Origin: Nocardioides sp. LHD-245 | Lineage (GTDB): Bacteria > Actinomycetota > Actinomycetes > Propionibacteriales > Nocardioidaceae | Assembly (NCBI RefSeq): GCF_030929495.1 | Contig: NZ_JAVFWN010000020.1 | Coordinates: 40,483 to 104,482, forward strand | Direction: 5' to 3' | Length of the DNA stretch: 64,000 nt | Part shown: one piece after another, positions 47,530 through 54,999 of the stretch | Position numbering within the stretch: position 1 is the stretch's first letter | How the letters are laid out: each line of letters begins with the position of its first letter | The notes under the pieces: generated by a model | What the model saw: only the letters and a program-made list of their open reading frames with translations | Told to the model about the DNA's origin: nothing | Database searches by the model: none | Program-made: the position numbers and the translations under genes

Positions 47530-48744
47530 TCAGGCGCCGCTGGCCGGCAGGGCACTTCCGGGAACGACGGCCGCCCAGGGAACACGCCCCGGACCGGTGG
47601 CGGGGGACGTCGCGGTGGCGGGGGCGACAGCGCCGTCCGGCACGACCACGCTCGTGCGGAGCACGACCACCGGGAGCCCGGTGGGCACAGCCGGCTCGGC
47701 GCAGGGCGGCGTCGCGGGCTCGCCGGGGACCAGGACGAAGTCCTCCACCCAGCCGGGCTCCACCACGACCTCGCCGGCCGCCACGACGACGACATCGACG
47801 GCCGAGCCGGGCAGCTCGGTCCACCCGTCACCGGCGGGCGGCGCCACCGAGGTGGCGTCCGTGCTCTCGAGTCGCGAGGCCCCGGCCCGGGTCGCGCCGG
47901 TCGCCACGAGGCCCGGCTCGGGCTCGGCTCCGTCGGGCAGCCAGATCCGCTCCTCCTCGGCGGCCGAGATCTCGGCCGTGGCGCCCTCGACCCAGCCCAC
48001 GCCGGTAGGTTGCTCGCCGACCGGCAGGTCGGTCTCCTCGACGCCGGACGGCACGTCGCGGGTGTGTCCGGTCGGCAGCGCGCCGGCGTGCGGCGTCGTA
48101 CCGTCGGCGAACCAGGCGGTCTCGACGTGGGACACCTCCGGCTCGGCCGGGACGGCGGCCCGGTCGACGACCCAGACGTCCTCGGTGACCGCCGGCGTGG
48201 TCTCGACACTCCGGGTGCGGCCGGTCGGCGACCAGCCCTCGCCGTCCCCGCCGGCGTTCCAGCCCTCGTGCTCCCACCGGGTCCGTCCGGTCTGCTGCTG
48301 GACGTACTCCCACTGCTCCTCGACCACGGCCGGCGCGACGACCCGGGTCTCGACGTGCCCCTCCTCCGAAGAGCCGGGCCGCGCGGGGCGGTCGACCACC
48401 GTCCAGGCATGCTCGCGCTCGACGGCCACGACGGTGCGGGTCCAGTGCACGAGGACGACCGCGGCGACGCTCTCCCGCGCGTACTCCCGCTCGATCGTCC
48501 CGACAGGACGCTGCCAGCGCCATGCCGGGCGGGTGATCGCGTCGACGGTCCGCAGGACGGCGGGGTGCTCGACGCTGCCCCACTGCGCGGGGATCTCGGG
48601 CCGGCCGCACTCCCGCGTGTCGCCGAGGGGCGACGGGGCGGCGGGTACGGCGGCCGCGGCGGCCGCGGGCGTGAGGAGTCCCGAACCGGTGCCGAGGACC
48701 GCCACGAGGGCGAGCGAACCCAGGGTCAGGTGCCTGCTGTGCAT
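47530..48744 (-). CDS. Secreted repeat protein ending in LPASGA
   Basis: From the ATG at 48744 (AAGGG upstream) the protein is 404 aa with a signal peptide (LTLGSLALVAVLGTGSGLLTPAAAAAA). The mature part is built of irregular ~40-residue beta units rich in Val, Glu and Trp, for example GHVETRVVAPAVVEEQWEYV, WSPTGRTRSVETTPAVTEDVWVV and LPTGHTRDVPSGVEETDLPVG. The last residues are VVPGSALPASGA: an LPxSG-like sortase motif with no membrane helix or basic tail after it. It lies 190 bp upstream of the sortase-fused gene on the same strand. It is either a truncated wall-anchored protein or an unusual substrate. Confidence 0.72.
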   Translation of the reverse strand: MHSRHLTLGSLALVAVLGTGSGLLTPAAAAAAVPAAPSPLGDTRECGRPEIPAQWGSVEHPAVLRTVDAITRPAWRWQRPVGTIEREYARESVAAVVLVHWTRTVVAVEREHAWTVVDRPARPGSSEEGHVETRVVAPAVVEEQWEYVQQQTGRTRWEHEGWNAGGDGEGWSPTGRTRSVETTPAVTEDVWVVDRAAVPAEPEVSHVETAWFADGTTPHAGALPTGHTRDVPSGVEETDLPVGEQPTGVGWVEGATAEISAAEEERIWLPDGAEPEPGLVATGATRAGASRLESTDATSVAPPAGDGWTELPGSAVDVVVVAAGEVVVEPGWVEDFVLVPGEPATPPCAEPAVPTGLPVVVLRTSVVVPDGAVAPATATSPATGPGRVPWAAVVPGSALPASGA

Positions 48745-48926
48745 GGGAGAAGCCCTTCTGCGGAGAGGGTGGAGGGGGCCCGAGTAGCGCCGATGACCGA
48801 CCAACGCGGCGGCCCGGAGCCGGGTCATGGCGCGCGGCCGGAAACAGGACGAAGTCCCGAGTTGCCGAGGTACCGTCACGCACGTCGAGCGCCGCTCGCC
48901 TGCCCGGTCCCTGGGAATCGACCCTC

Positions 48927-48932
48927 TAGGCT
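48927..48932 (+). promoter_or_regulatory. Leaderless -10 box of the fpg-like gene
   Basis: TAGGCT ends 6 nt before the GTG start at 48939. Confidence 0.6.
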
Positions 48933-48938
48933 GGGGCC

Positions 48939-49817
48939 GTGCCCGAGCTGCCCGAGGTCGAAGCCCTGGCCCTCGACCTGCGGGGCCGGTTGGCCGGACG
49001 TGCCCTCGCCCGCGTCCACATCGCCGCGTTCAGCGCGCTCAAGACCTATGACCCGCCCCTCTCCGCGATCGAGGGCGCTCTGGTCGACGACGTACGTCGG
49101 CACGGCAAGTTCCTCGACATCGAGGCGAGCGGCCTGCACCTCGTGCTCCACCTGGCGCGGGCCGGCTGGGTGCGGTGGAAGGACGAGGTGCCCGCGCTGC
49201 CGCCCCGGCCGAGCACCAAGTCGACGCTGGCGGTGCGGATCGTGCTCGACGAGCAGGACGGCATCGCGCCGGGCCTCGACATCACCGAGGCCGGCACCAA
49301 GAAGTCCCTCGCCCTCTACCTCGTCCGCGACCCGCAGGACATCCCCGGTGTCGCCAGTCTCGGGCCCGACCCGCTCACCGACGACTTCACGCCCGAGCGG
49401 CTCGCCGGCATCCTGGCCGATGCCGGCCGCAAGCAGCTCAAGGGCGTACTGCGTCACCAGGGCACGATCGCGGGGATCGGCAACGCCTACTCCGACGAGA
49501 TCCTGCACGCCGCGCGGATGTCGCCGTTCAAACCGGCCGACAGCCTCTCGGCGGAGGAGCTGACGACGCTGTACGCGGCCGTCCGCGACACCCTCGGCGA
49601 CGCGGTCGAGCGCTCCCGTGGCCTCGCGGCCAGTGAGCTCAAGAAGGAGAAGAAGTCACATCTCGCGGTGCACGGCCAGACCGGGAAGCCGTGCCCGGTC
49701 TGCGGCGACATCGTGCGCGAGGTGTCCTTCGCCGACTCGAGCCTCCAGTACTGCCCCACCTGCCAGACCGGCGGCAAGCCCCTCGCCGACCGGCGGATGA
49801 GCAAGCTGCTGAAGTGA
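48939..49817 (+). CDS. Fpg/Nei-family DNA glycosylase
   Basis: The 292-aa protein starts (GTG) with MPELPEVEALALDL, giving the catalytic N-terminal Pro and Glu once Met is removed. RRHGKFLDIEASG holds the conserved Lys. The helix-two-turn-helix is in QGTIAGIGNAYSDEILHAARMSPF. The C-terminal zinc finger is PCPVCGDIVREV...YCPTCQTGG. It excises oxidised bases such as FapyG or 8-oxoG in base-excision repair; the VHGQTGKPC variant of the finger is common in actinobacterial paralogues. Leaderless promoter. Its last 162 bp are antisense to the end of the EamA gene. Confidence 0.92.
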   Translation: MPELPEVEALALDLRGRLAGRALARVHIAAFSALKTYDPPLSAIEGALVDDVRRHGKFLDIEASGLHLVLHLARAGWVRWKDEVPALPPRPSTKSTLAVRIVLDEQDGIAPGLDITEAGTKKSLALYLVRDPQDIPGVASLGPDPLTDDFTPERLAGILADAGRKQLKGVLRHQGTIAGIGNAYSDEILHAARMSPFKPADSLSAEELTTLYAAVRDTLGDAVERSRGLAASELKKEKKSHLAVHGQTGKPCPVCGDIVREVSFADSSLQYCPTCQTGGKPLADRRMSKLLK

Positions 49818-50708
49818 TCCGGGCCGGCGTCCCCGCGCCTGCACCAGTACGACGGCCGCGAGCACCAGCAGCCCGCCGAGCCATTGCGGGGCGCTCAGCA
49901 CCTCGCCGAAGACCACGGCCGCGCTGAGCACGGTCACGACCGGCTCCAGGATCGAGAGGATCGCGGCGGTCGACGGCCCGACCCGGGCGAGACCGGCGAA
50001 GAAGAGCAGCACCGAGGCGACCGTGCTGATCAGCACGAGGGCCGTCAGCCATCCCCAGCCCGCGGCGCCGAAGCCGAGCTCCGGCAGGCCGCGGACGGTG
50101 CCGACAGCGAGCAGCGCGCCGGTCGCGCCGGTGCAGACGAGCGCGGCCAGGGCGAGCGGGGAGGTGCCGGCGGTCACCCGGTCGCCGATCACGATGTAGC
50201 CGGTGTACGTCGCGGCGGCGCCCAGCGACAGCAGCACGCCGAGGCTGTCGAACTGGCCGCTCGCGGCCCCGGCGAGCACCAGGCCGATGCCGCCGAGGGC
50301 GACCAGCAGGGCCGCCCCCCGGCGAGCGGAGGGACGCTCCCGCCCGATCGCGATCGCGGCCACCATCACCGTGACCGGGTAGACGTAGAAGACGAGCGCG
50401 ACCAGGGAGGCGTCGAGATGGCGCAGCGCCGCGAAGTAGAACGACGCCTGCACGGCGTACCCGAAGACGCCCATCGCCAGTCCGACCAGCACCTCGCGCC
50501 GGGTCAGTCCGCGCAGCGCGCCGGCGCCGGCGGCGAGGACGAGCAGGACCACGGCGGCCAGGCCGAAACGCACCAGGAGCAGGGCCGTGACCGAGACGCC
50601 CTCGTCGTACGCCGACTTGGCGAAGACCGCCATCAGGCCGAAGCCGGCGGCGGAGAGCAAGCAGAAGAGGGCACCCACCGGTCCAGGGTCGGCCAGTCGA
50701 CCGTTCAT
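49656..50708 (-). CDS. EamA/DMT-family transporter with long C-terminal tail
   Basis: From the ATG at 50708 the protein is 350 aa. Ten membrane segments form two EamA repeats, for example LLSAAGFGLMAVFAKSAYDEG and LLSLGAAATYTGYIVIGDR (second half starting at about residue 150). Members normally end near residue 300; here the first stop is 49656, giving a ~50-residue tail (RGRRPGSLQQLAHPPVGEG...) that is antisense to the end of the fpg-like gene. The tail may be translated but not functional. It is divergent from a LysR gene that probably controls export of its substrate (amino acid or metabolite). Confidence 0.85.
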   Translation of the reverse strand: MNGRLADPGPVGALFCLLSAAGFGLMAVFAKSAYDEGVSVTALLLVRFGLAAVVLLVLAAGAGALRGLTRREVLVGLAMGVFGYAVQASFYFAALRHLDASLVALVFYVYPVTVMVAAIAIGRERPSARRGAALLVALGGIGLVLAGAASGQFDSLGVLLSLGAAATYTGYIVIGDRVTAGTSPLALAALVCTGATGALLAVGTVRGLPELGFGAAGWGWLTALVLISTVASVLLFFAGLARVGPSTAAILSILEPVVTVLSAAVVFGEVLSAPQWLGGLLVLAAVVLVQARGRRPGSLQQLAHPPVGEGLAAGLAGGAVLEARVGEGHLAHDVAADRARLPGLAVHREM

Positions 50709-50734
50709 GTCTATCGCGGATTCTCGTGGCTGAT

Positions 50735-50753
50735 TGTTCAGATATGGTGAACA
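50735..50753. promoter_or_regulatory. Probable LysR operator
   Basis: TGTTCA and TGAACA, 7 nt apart, form an inverted repeat with the T-N11-A shape that LysR regulators bind. It fills the 46-bp gap between the divergent EamA and LysR genes and ends 1 bp before the LysR ATG, which fits autorepression. Confidence 0.65.
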
Positions 50754-50754
50754 G

Positions 50755-51663
50755 ATGCTGGACCTGCACCGCCTCCGCCTGCTCCGCGAGGTGCACGGCC
50801 GCGGCACCGTCCACGCGGCGGCCGCCGCGCTCGGGTACTCCCCCAGTGCCGTCTCCCAGCAGCTCGCCGTCCTCGAACGCGAGGCGGGCACGCCACTGCT
50901 CGAGCGGACCGGCCGCAACGTCCGGCTGACCTCGGCCGGCGAGGTGCTCGTCACGCACGCGATCGCCCTCCTCGAGGGTGTCGAGGCGGCCGAGGCCGAC
51001 CTCGCGACGGTCGCCGCGGGCCGCGCGGCGGGGCCGGTGCGGGTCTCGGCGTTCCAGTCGGCGGTCCTGCGGATCGTGGCCCCGGCGGTGCGGCTGCTCG
51101 CGACCAGCCACCCCGACGTCCGCGTCGAGGTCACCGAGGCCGAGGTCGAGGTGACCGCGCCGGGGCTGCGACTGCACCAGTACGACCTCGTCCTCGGCGA
51201 CGAGTACGACGACCAGCCGCGCGTGGTGCACGCCGAGCTCCGCCGCGAGCGACTGCTGCGCGAGCGCCTGCACCTGGTGCTGCCCGCCGGTCATCCCGAG
51301 GCCCGCTCACGCCGGGTCCCGATCGACCGGCTCGCGGGGCTGACCTGGGCGGCGTGCCAGCCGGGGACCGGCCAGCGGGCGATGCACCTGCGGGTGTGCC
51401 GCCAGTACGGCGGCTTCGAGCCGGACGTGCGCTACCACTCCGACGACTTCCGGATCCTGCTGGAGATGGCCCGCACCGCGGGTGCCGGTGCGCTGCTCCC
51501 GGACCTGGCCCTCGACGGACGCGACACCGGCATCGCCGTACGTCTCCCGGCCGGTGTCGCCTTGCGCCGCGAGGTGTTCCTGCTGACCCGGCGGGCCCGC
51601 ACTCCCGCGGTCGAGGCGGTGGCGGCGGCGCTCCACGCGGCCACGCCTAGAGTTGGGACATGA
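50755..51663 (+). CDS. LysR-family transcriptional regulator
   Basis: From the ATG at 50755 the protein is 302 aa. The winged HTH is LREVHGRGTVHAAAAALGYSPSAVSQQLAVLEREAGTPLLER. The effector-binding domain starts at about residue 90 (GPVRVSAFQSAVLRIVAPAV). It is divergent from the EamA exporter with an inverted repeat between, the classic activator/exporter arrangement (ArgP/LysG-like), and overlaps the rhodanese gene by 4 nt downstream. Confidence 0.92.
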   Translation: MLDLHRLRLLREVHGRGTVHAAAAALGYSPSAVSQQLAVLEREAGTPLLERTGRNVRLTSAGEVLVTHAIALLEGVEAAEADLATVAAGRAAGPVRVSAFQSAVLRIVAPAVRLLATSHPDVRVEVTEAEVEVTAPGLRLHQYDLVLGDEYDDQPRVVHAELRRERLLRERLHLVLPAGHPEARSRRVPIDRLAGLTWAACQPGTGQRAMHLRVCRQYGGFEPDVRYHSDDFRILLEMARTAGAGALLPDLALDGRDTGIAVRLPAGVALRREVFLLTRRARTPAVEAVAAALHAATPRVGT

Positions 51664-51998
51664 TCCCCTCGACCGAGATCGACGGCCTGCCGGACCCGCT
51701 GCCCGAGGACCTCGTGGTCCTCGACGTCCGCGAGGACGACGAGTGGGCGGCGGGGCACATCGACGGCGCGGTGCACATCCCGCTCATGGAGCTGCCCGCG
51801 CGGCTCGGGGAGTTCGTCGAGCTCGAGGCGCCCCGGACCCTCGTCGTGTGCAAGGGCGGCGGGCGCTCGGCGCGCGCGGTGGCCTATCTCGCCCAGCAGG
51901 GCTACGACGTGGTCAACCTCGTCGACGGCATGCTCGGCTGGGAGCGCGCCGGGCGGGCCATGGTCGCCGACGGCGAGCAGCCGCCGTACGTCATCTGA
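51660..51998 (+). CDS. Single-domain rhodanese
   Basis: The 112-aa protein is a small rhodanese: VVLDVREDDEWAAGHIDGAVHIPLMELP, then the active loop VVCKGGGRSARAV with catalytic Cys at about residue 64. It would transfer sulfur from thiosulfate or a persulfide. The ATG overlaps the LysR stop by 4 nt, yet TAGAGT lies exactly 6 nt upstream, so it may also have its own leaderless promoter. It ends at a strong hairpin. Confidence 0.9.
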   Translation: MIPSTEIDGLPDPLPEDLVVLDVREDDEWAAGHIDGAVHIPLMELPARLGEFVELEAPRTLVVCKGGGRSARAVAYLAQQGYDVVNLVDGMLGWERAGRAMVADGEQPPYVI

Positions 51999-52030
51999 CG
52001 GCTGCCCGGCAGCCTTCTCCCGACGCACCA

Positions 52031-52072
52031 CGCGGCCCCGCCGTCCAGGAGATCCTGGTCGGCGGGGCCGCG
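52031..52072. terminator. Bidirectional terminator hairpin
   Basis: CGCGGCCCCGCCG and CGGCGGGGCCGCG (13 bp) flank a 16-nt loop that itself contains AGGAGATCCT. It lies between the convergent rhodanese and lipoprotein genes. Confidence 0.75.
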
Positions 52073-52094
52073 TCGTCGTACCGGGCTCAGGGCG

Positions 52095-52742
52095 TCACTG
52101 GCCCTGCTCCTCCAGGAGGCTCTTCAGCTCCTCCGGGAGCTGGGTGCCCATGTCCGACAGGTAGCTCTCGAGCTCCTCCGGCGTCGTCGGCATGTCGGAC
52201 GGGAACCCGCTCGGCAACCCGTCGGTCGGCAGGTCGGTGTCCGGCAGATCGGTCTCCGGCGCGTCGGTCTCCGGCAGGTCGGTCTCCGGCAGGTCGTCGG
52301 TGTCGGGAGCGCTGACGTCGGCGCAGGTCTCGGCCTGGTAGGTCGTGAACGCCTCGACCTTCTTCATCTCGTCCTTGGAGAACTCGTCGGCGAACGGGTC
52401 CTCGCCCTCCTTCGCCTCGAGGCCCTTCTTGATGTCGTCGGCGTCGAGGTCCTCGTATGCGTCGAGCTGGAGCTCGAAGCCCTCGCGCGCGTCGTCCGGG
52501 ATGTCCTCGGGCGTGCCGACGTCCGCGGCCTTCTCCGCCGCCTTCTTGAAGATGTCCTCGAGCTTGTCGTAGTCCTTGTCCTGGTAGGCCGCCATGAACT
52601 CCTTGCCGAGGGTGTCGGCCGCGGTGTTGCAGAAGTCGTCGACGGACGCGTCGCTCGGTGCTCCGCCGCCGCAGGCCGCGAGTGAGAGGGCGAGCAGGAC
52701 GGTGGCGCCGGCGGTGGCCAGCGGGCGCTTCATGAGAGTCAT
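52095..52742 (-). CDS. Lipoprotein with PETD-repeat stalk
   Basis: The 215-aa protein has lipobox LALSLAAC followed by GGGAPSDASVDDFCNTAADTLG. A helical acidic domain contains GTPEDIPDDAREGFELQLDA. A stalk of tandem PETDLPETDAPETDLPDTD units follows, then an acidic helix ending LKSLLEEQGQ. An AGGAAGGG site precedes the first ATG at 52742. The domain is paralogous to the next gene's product (shared D-F-C-N/G, GTPEDI, EGFE or NGFEV). The stalk probably extends through the wall. Function is unknown. Confidence 0.78.
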   Translation of the reverse strand: MTLMKRPLATAGATVLLALSLAACGGGAPSDASVDDFCNTAADTLGKEFMAAYQDKDYDKLEDIFKKAAEKAADVGTPEDIPDDAREGFELQLDAYEDLDADDIKKGLEAKEGEDPFADEFSKDEMKKVEAFTTYQAETCADVSAPDTDDLPETDLPETDAPETDLPDTDLPTDGLPSGFPSDMPTTPEELESYLSDMGTQLPEELKSLLEEQGQ

Positions 52743-52764
52743 CGGTTTCCCTTCCTGGGATGCT

Positions 52765-53202
52765 TCAGCCGCCGAGCTGGTCGGCGCAGGTGTCCTGGAG
52801 GTAGTCGGAGAACTTGTCGACGTCCTTCTCGTCGTCCTTGGAGACGCCGGGGATGGAGTCGTCGCCGTCCTCGTCGCCGAAGGACTTCTTCGCCTCGTCG
52901 TAGTCGAGGTCGGTGATCGTGTCGACCATGACCTCGAAGCCGTTGCGCTCGGTGTCGCCGATGTCCTCCGGCGTGCCGATGTCGCCGAGGTCGCCGTAGG
53001 CCTTCTGGAGCTTCTTCCACTCGTCCTCGGTGGGCTCCTCGCCCTCGACGGCGCTGGTGGCGGTGATGACGTCACCGAAGCCGCCGCAGAACTCCTTCTC
53101 CGACGCGTCGGTCGGGTAGCTGCTGCCACCGCAGGCGGTCAGCGTCAGGCCCAGCAGCACGGCCGCGCCGGCGGCAGCCAGCGGGCGCTTGATCGGGGTC
53201 AT
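52765..53202 (-). CDS. Lipoprotein, paralogue of the downstream PETD-repeat lipoprotein
   Basis: The 145-aa protein has lipobox LGLTLTAC, GGSSYPTDASEKEFCGGFGDVI, and a helical acidic domain with DIGTPEDIGDTERNGFEVMVD. It ends CADQLGG, so two cysteines probably bridge. It lacks the repeat stalk of its neighbour 22 bp downstream, and the leader sequences (IKRPLAAAGAAVLLGLTL and MKRPLATAGATVLLALSL) are nearly the same, so the pair arose by tandem duplication. AGGAAAG precedes the ATG at 53202. Confidence 0.8.
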   Translation of the reverse strand: MTPIKRPLAAAGAAVLLGLTLTACGGSSYPTDASEKEFCGGFGDVITATSAVEGEEPTEDEWKKLQKAYGDLGDIGTPEDIGDTERNGFEVMVDTITDLDYDEAKKSFGDEDGDDSIPGVSKDDEKDVDKFSDYLQDTCADQLGG

Positions 53203-53367
53203 GTCGTTTCCTTTCCTAGGGAGCCGGGACGCCCCGGCCGCACCTGCGAGCAGGGCACGACCGAGCGGGCGACCACGCGGCCACCCTGCCCCCACCGGGT
53301 CAGACTATTCACAGCGACGGCGAACGGCAGGTTGCCGATCCGTGACCGGCGCGGTGCGCGGAGCGCC

Positions 53368-54120
53368 TCAGCGCTGCCAGAACGCCGCCGTCGGGACCTC
53401 GAGCAGGTCGCCCAGCACCGCGAGGTACGACGCCCGCGTGATCTCGCGCACGCCGAGGCTCGCCAGGTGCCGGGTGGCCCACTGGACGTCGATCAGCCGG
53501 TTGCCGGCAGCGCCGTCGGCGTCGGAGCGGAGACCCTCGACGAGGCCGGCCAGCGCCACCTTCGACGCGTCGGTGACGTGGTGGAACATCGACTCGCCGG
53601 CGAACAGCCCGCCGATCGCGACGCCGTACAGACCGCCGACCAGGCGGCCGTCCTGCCAGGTCTCCACCGAGTGCGCCCACCCCAGCCGGTGCAGGTCGCC
53701 GTACGCACGAGCGATCCGGGCGTCGATCCACCCGTGCGGTCGGCGCGGGTCGGCGCAGGCGGCGACGACCTCGTCGAAGGCGGAGTCGACCCGCACCTCG
53801 AACCGCCGTGTCGAGCGGCGCAGCGAGCGGGAGACGCGGAGCTCGTCGAGGTGCAGCACGCCGCGGTACGCCGGGCTCCACCAGCCGATCCCGCGGCCCT
53901 CGGGCATCGGGAACAGTCCGTGCCGGTACGCCGCCAGCAGGGTGCCCGGCGCCAGGTCGGCGCCCACCGCCACGAGGTCGCTGCCGTCGTGGGTGCCCTC
54001 CCCCTCATCGACCTCGTCGCCGTCCTCGTCACCGTCGTCCGGGTCGTCCAGCACCGGCAGCGCCGCCAGGTCGGCGCGGCTCGGGAAGACCCACGGGCTG
54101 GGCTCGGGCTCGACAGGCAC
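53368..54120 (-). CDS. aat: Leucyl/phenylalanyl-tRNA-protein transferase
   Basis: The 250-aa enzyme adds Leu or Phe to proteins with N-terminal Arg or Lys, marking them for degradation. It has YRHGLFPMPEGRGIGWWSPAYRGVL, GWIDARIARAYGDLHRLGWAHSVETW, GGLYGVAIGGLFAGESMF and the end RASYLAVLGDLL, all hallmarks of Aat. It differs in an acidic low-complexity insert (DDPDDGDEDGDEVDEGEG) at about residues 25-43. The start is a GTG at 54120 with TAGGAT exactly 6 nt upstream. Confidence 0.92.
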   Translation of the reverse strand: MPVEPEPSPWVFPSRADLAALPVLDDPDDGDEDGDEVDEGEGTHDGSDLVAVGADLAPGTLLAAYRHGLFPMPEGRGIGWWSPAYRGVLHLDELRVSRSLRRSTRRFEVRVDSAFDEVVAACADPRRPHGWIDARIARAYGDLHRLGWAHSVETWQDGRLVGGLYGVAIGGLFAGESMFHHVTDASKVALAGLVEGLRSDADGAAGNRLIDVQWATRHLASLGVREITRASYLAVLGDLLEVPTAAFWQR

Positions 54121-54167
54121 CCGCTGATCCTAGGAGGGGCGCGTGGCGCGGTGGCTAGGCTCGGGAC

Positions 54168-54866
54168 ATGGCGTCGCTCAAGAAGGGTCTGGCACTGCGC
54201 ACCGCCCAGCAGCTCGCCCCGAGGGTCACCCAGCTGGCCCCGGGGCTGACGCAGTCGTTCGTGCGCGAGGCCCTGCACCGCGCCCTCGTGGGCGTCGGCC
54301 CGTTGCCGCCGGCGGCGCAGGCCGCGCGGGCCCAGCTCGAGGAGCAGCACGGCGACGTCGACAAGGCGGTGCGGGAGCTGATCGAGAACCACGTCGCGTA
54401 CGCCGGCGTGGAGGGCCTGGCGACCAACCTGGGCGGCCTGATCACCGCTGCGATCGTGGCGCCGGCGAGCATCACCGGGCTCGCGATCATCCAGTGCCGG
54501 ATGGTGGCGGGCATCGCCCACCTCCGCGGCTACGACCTCGACGACCCGCGGGTGCGCAACGCGATCCTGGTCTGCATCCTGGGCGAGGACACCGTGCGGA
54601 CCATGGTGAAGCGACACCAGCTGCCCGCCCCACCGATGGCGATCGCGACGGCGCCGCAGCACGATCCAACCCTCGACCGCACCGTCTCGACCGTGTTGGC
54701 CGGCGAGCTGATCGGCCGGGTCATCGGCAAGCGGATGGTCACCACCGTCGGCAAGCGGGTGCCGCTCGTCGGCGGCGCCGTCGGCGCGGTCGCCGACGGC
54801 TGGAGCACCTACCGCATCGGGCGCTACGCCGGCCGTGAGTTCCGGTCGTTGCGGCAGGGCGTCTGA
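54168..54866 (+). CDS. EcsC-family protein
   Basis: The 232-aa protein has two amphipathic/hydrophobic helical stretches, LATNLGGLITAAIVAPASITGLAIIQ and VPLVGGAVGAVADGWSTYRIG, with RHQLPAPPMAIA between. This matches EcsC proteins, which associate with the membrane; the role is unknown. TAGGCT lies 6 nt before the ATG, back to back with the equally leaderless aat gene. An 84-bp palindromic repeat starts 15 bp after its stop. Confidence 0.8.
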   Translation: MASLKKGLALRTAQQLAPRVTQLAPGLTQSFVREALHRALVGVGPLPPAAQAARAQLEEQHGDVDKAVRELIENHVAYAGVEGLATNLGGLITAAIVAPASITGLAIIQCRMVAGIAHLRGYDLDDPRVRNAILVCILGEDTVRTMVKRHQLPAPPMAIATAPQHDPTLDRTVSTVLAGELIGRVIGKRMVTTVGKRVPLVGGAVGAVADGWSTYRIGRYAGREFRSLRQGV

Positions 54867-54880
54867 CTCTCGTCGGGCGT

Positions 54881-54970
54881 GGTTTCATCACGTTATGTAG
54901 CCGAACCCTCGCTTCTGTAGCGGAGCTCGGCATGGGAAGCACCGGCCGGCCTACATAACGTGATGAAACC
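54881..54970. repeat. 84-bp palindromic element, copy 2
   Basis: The arms GGTTTCATCACGTTATGTAG (54881-54900) and their exact complement (54951-54970) flank 50 nt. The interior CTTCTGTAGCGGAGCTCGG matches copy 1 (GTTCTGTAGTGGGGCTCGC). From TTCATC to GATGAA it is 84 bp, as in copy 1 at 21191-21274. It lies between convergent genes. Confidence 0.9.
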
Positions 54971-54999
54971 GCAGCCAGCGCGAGCACCCACCCCGGCCG

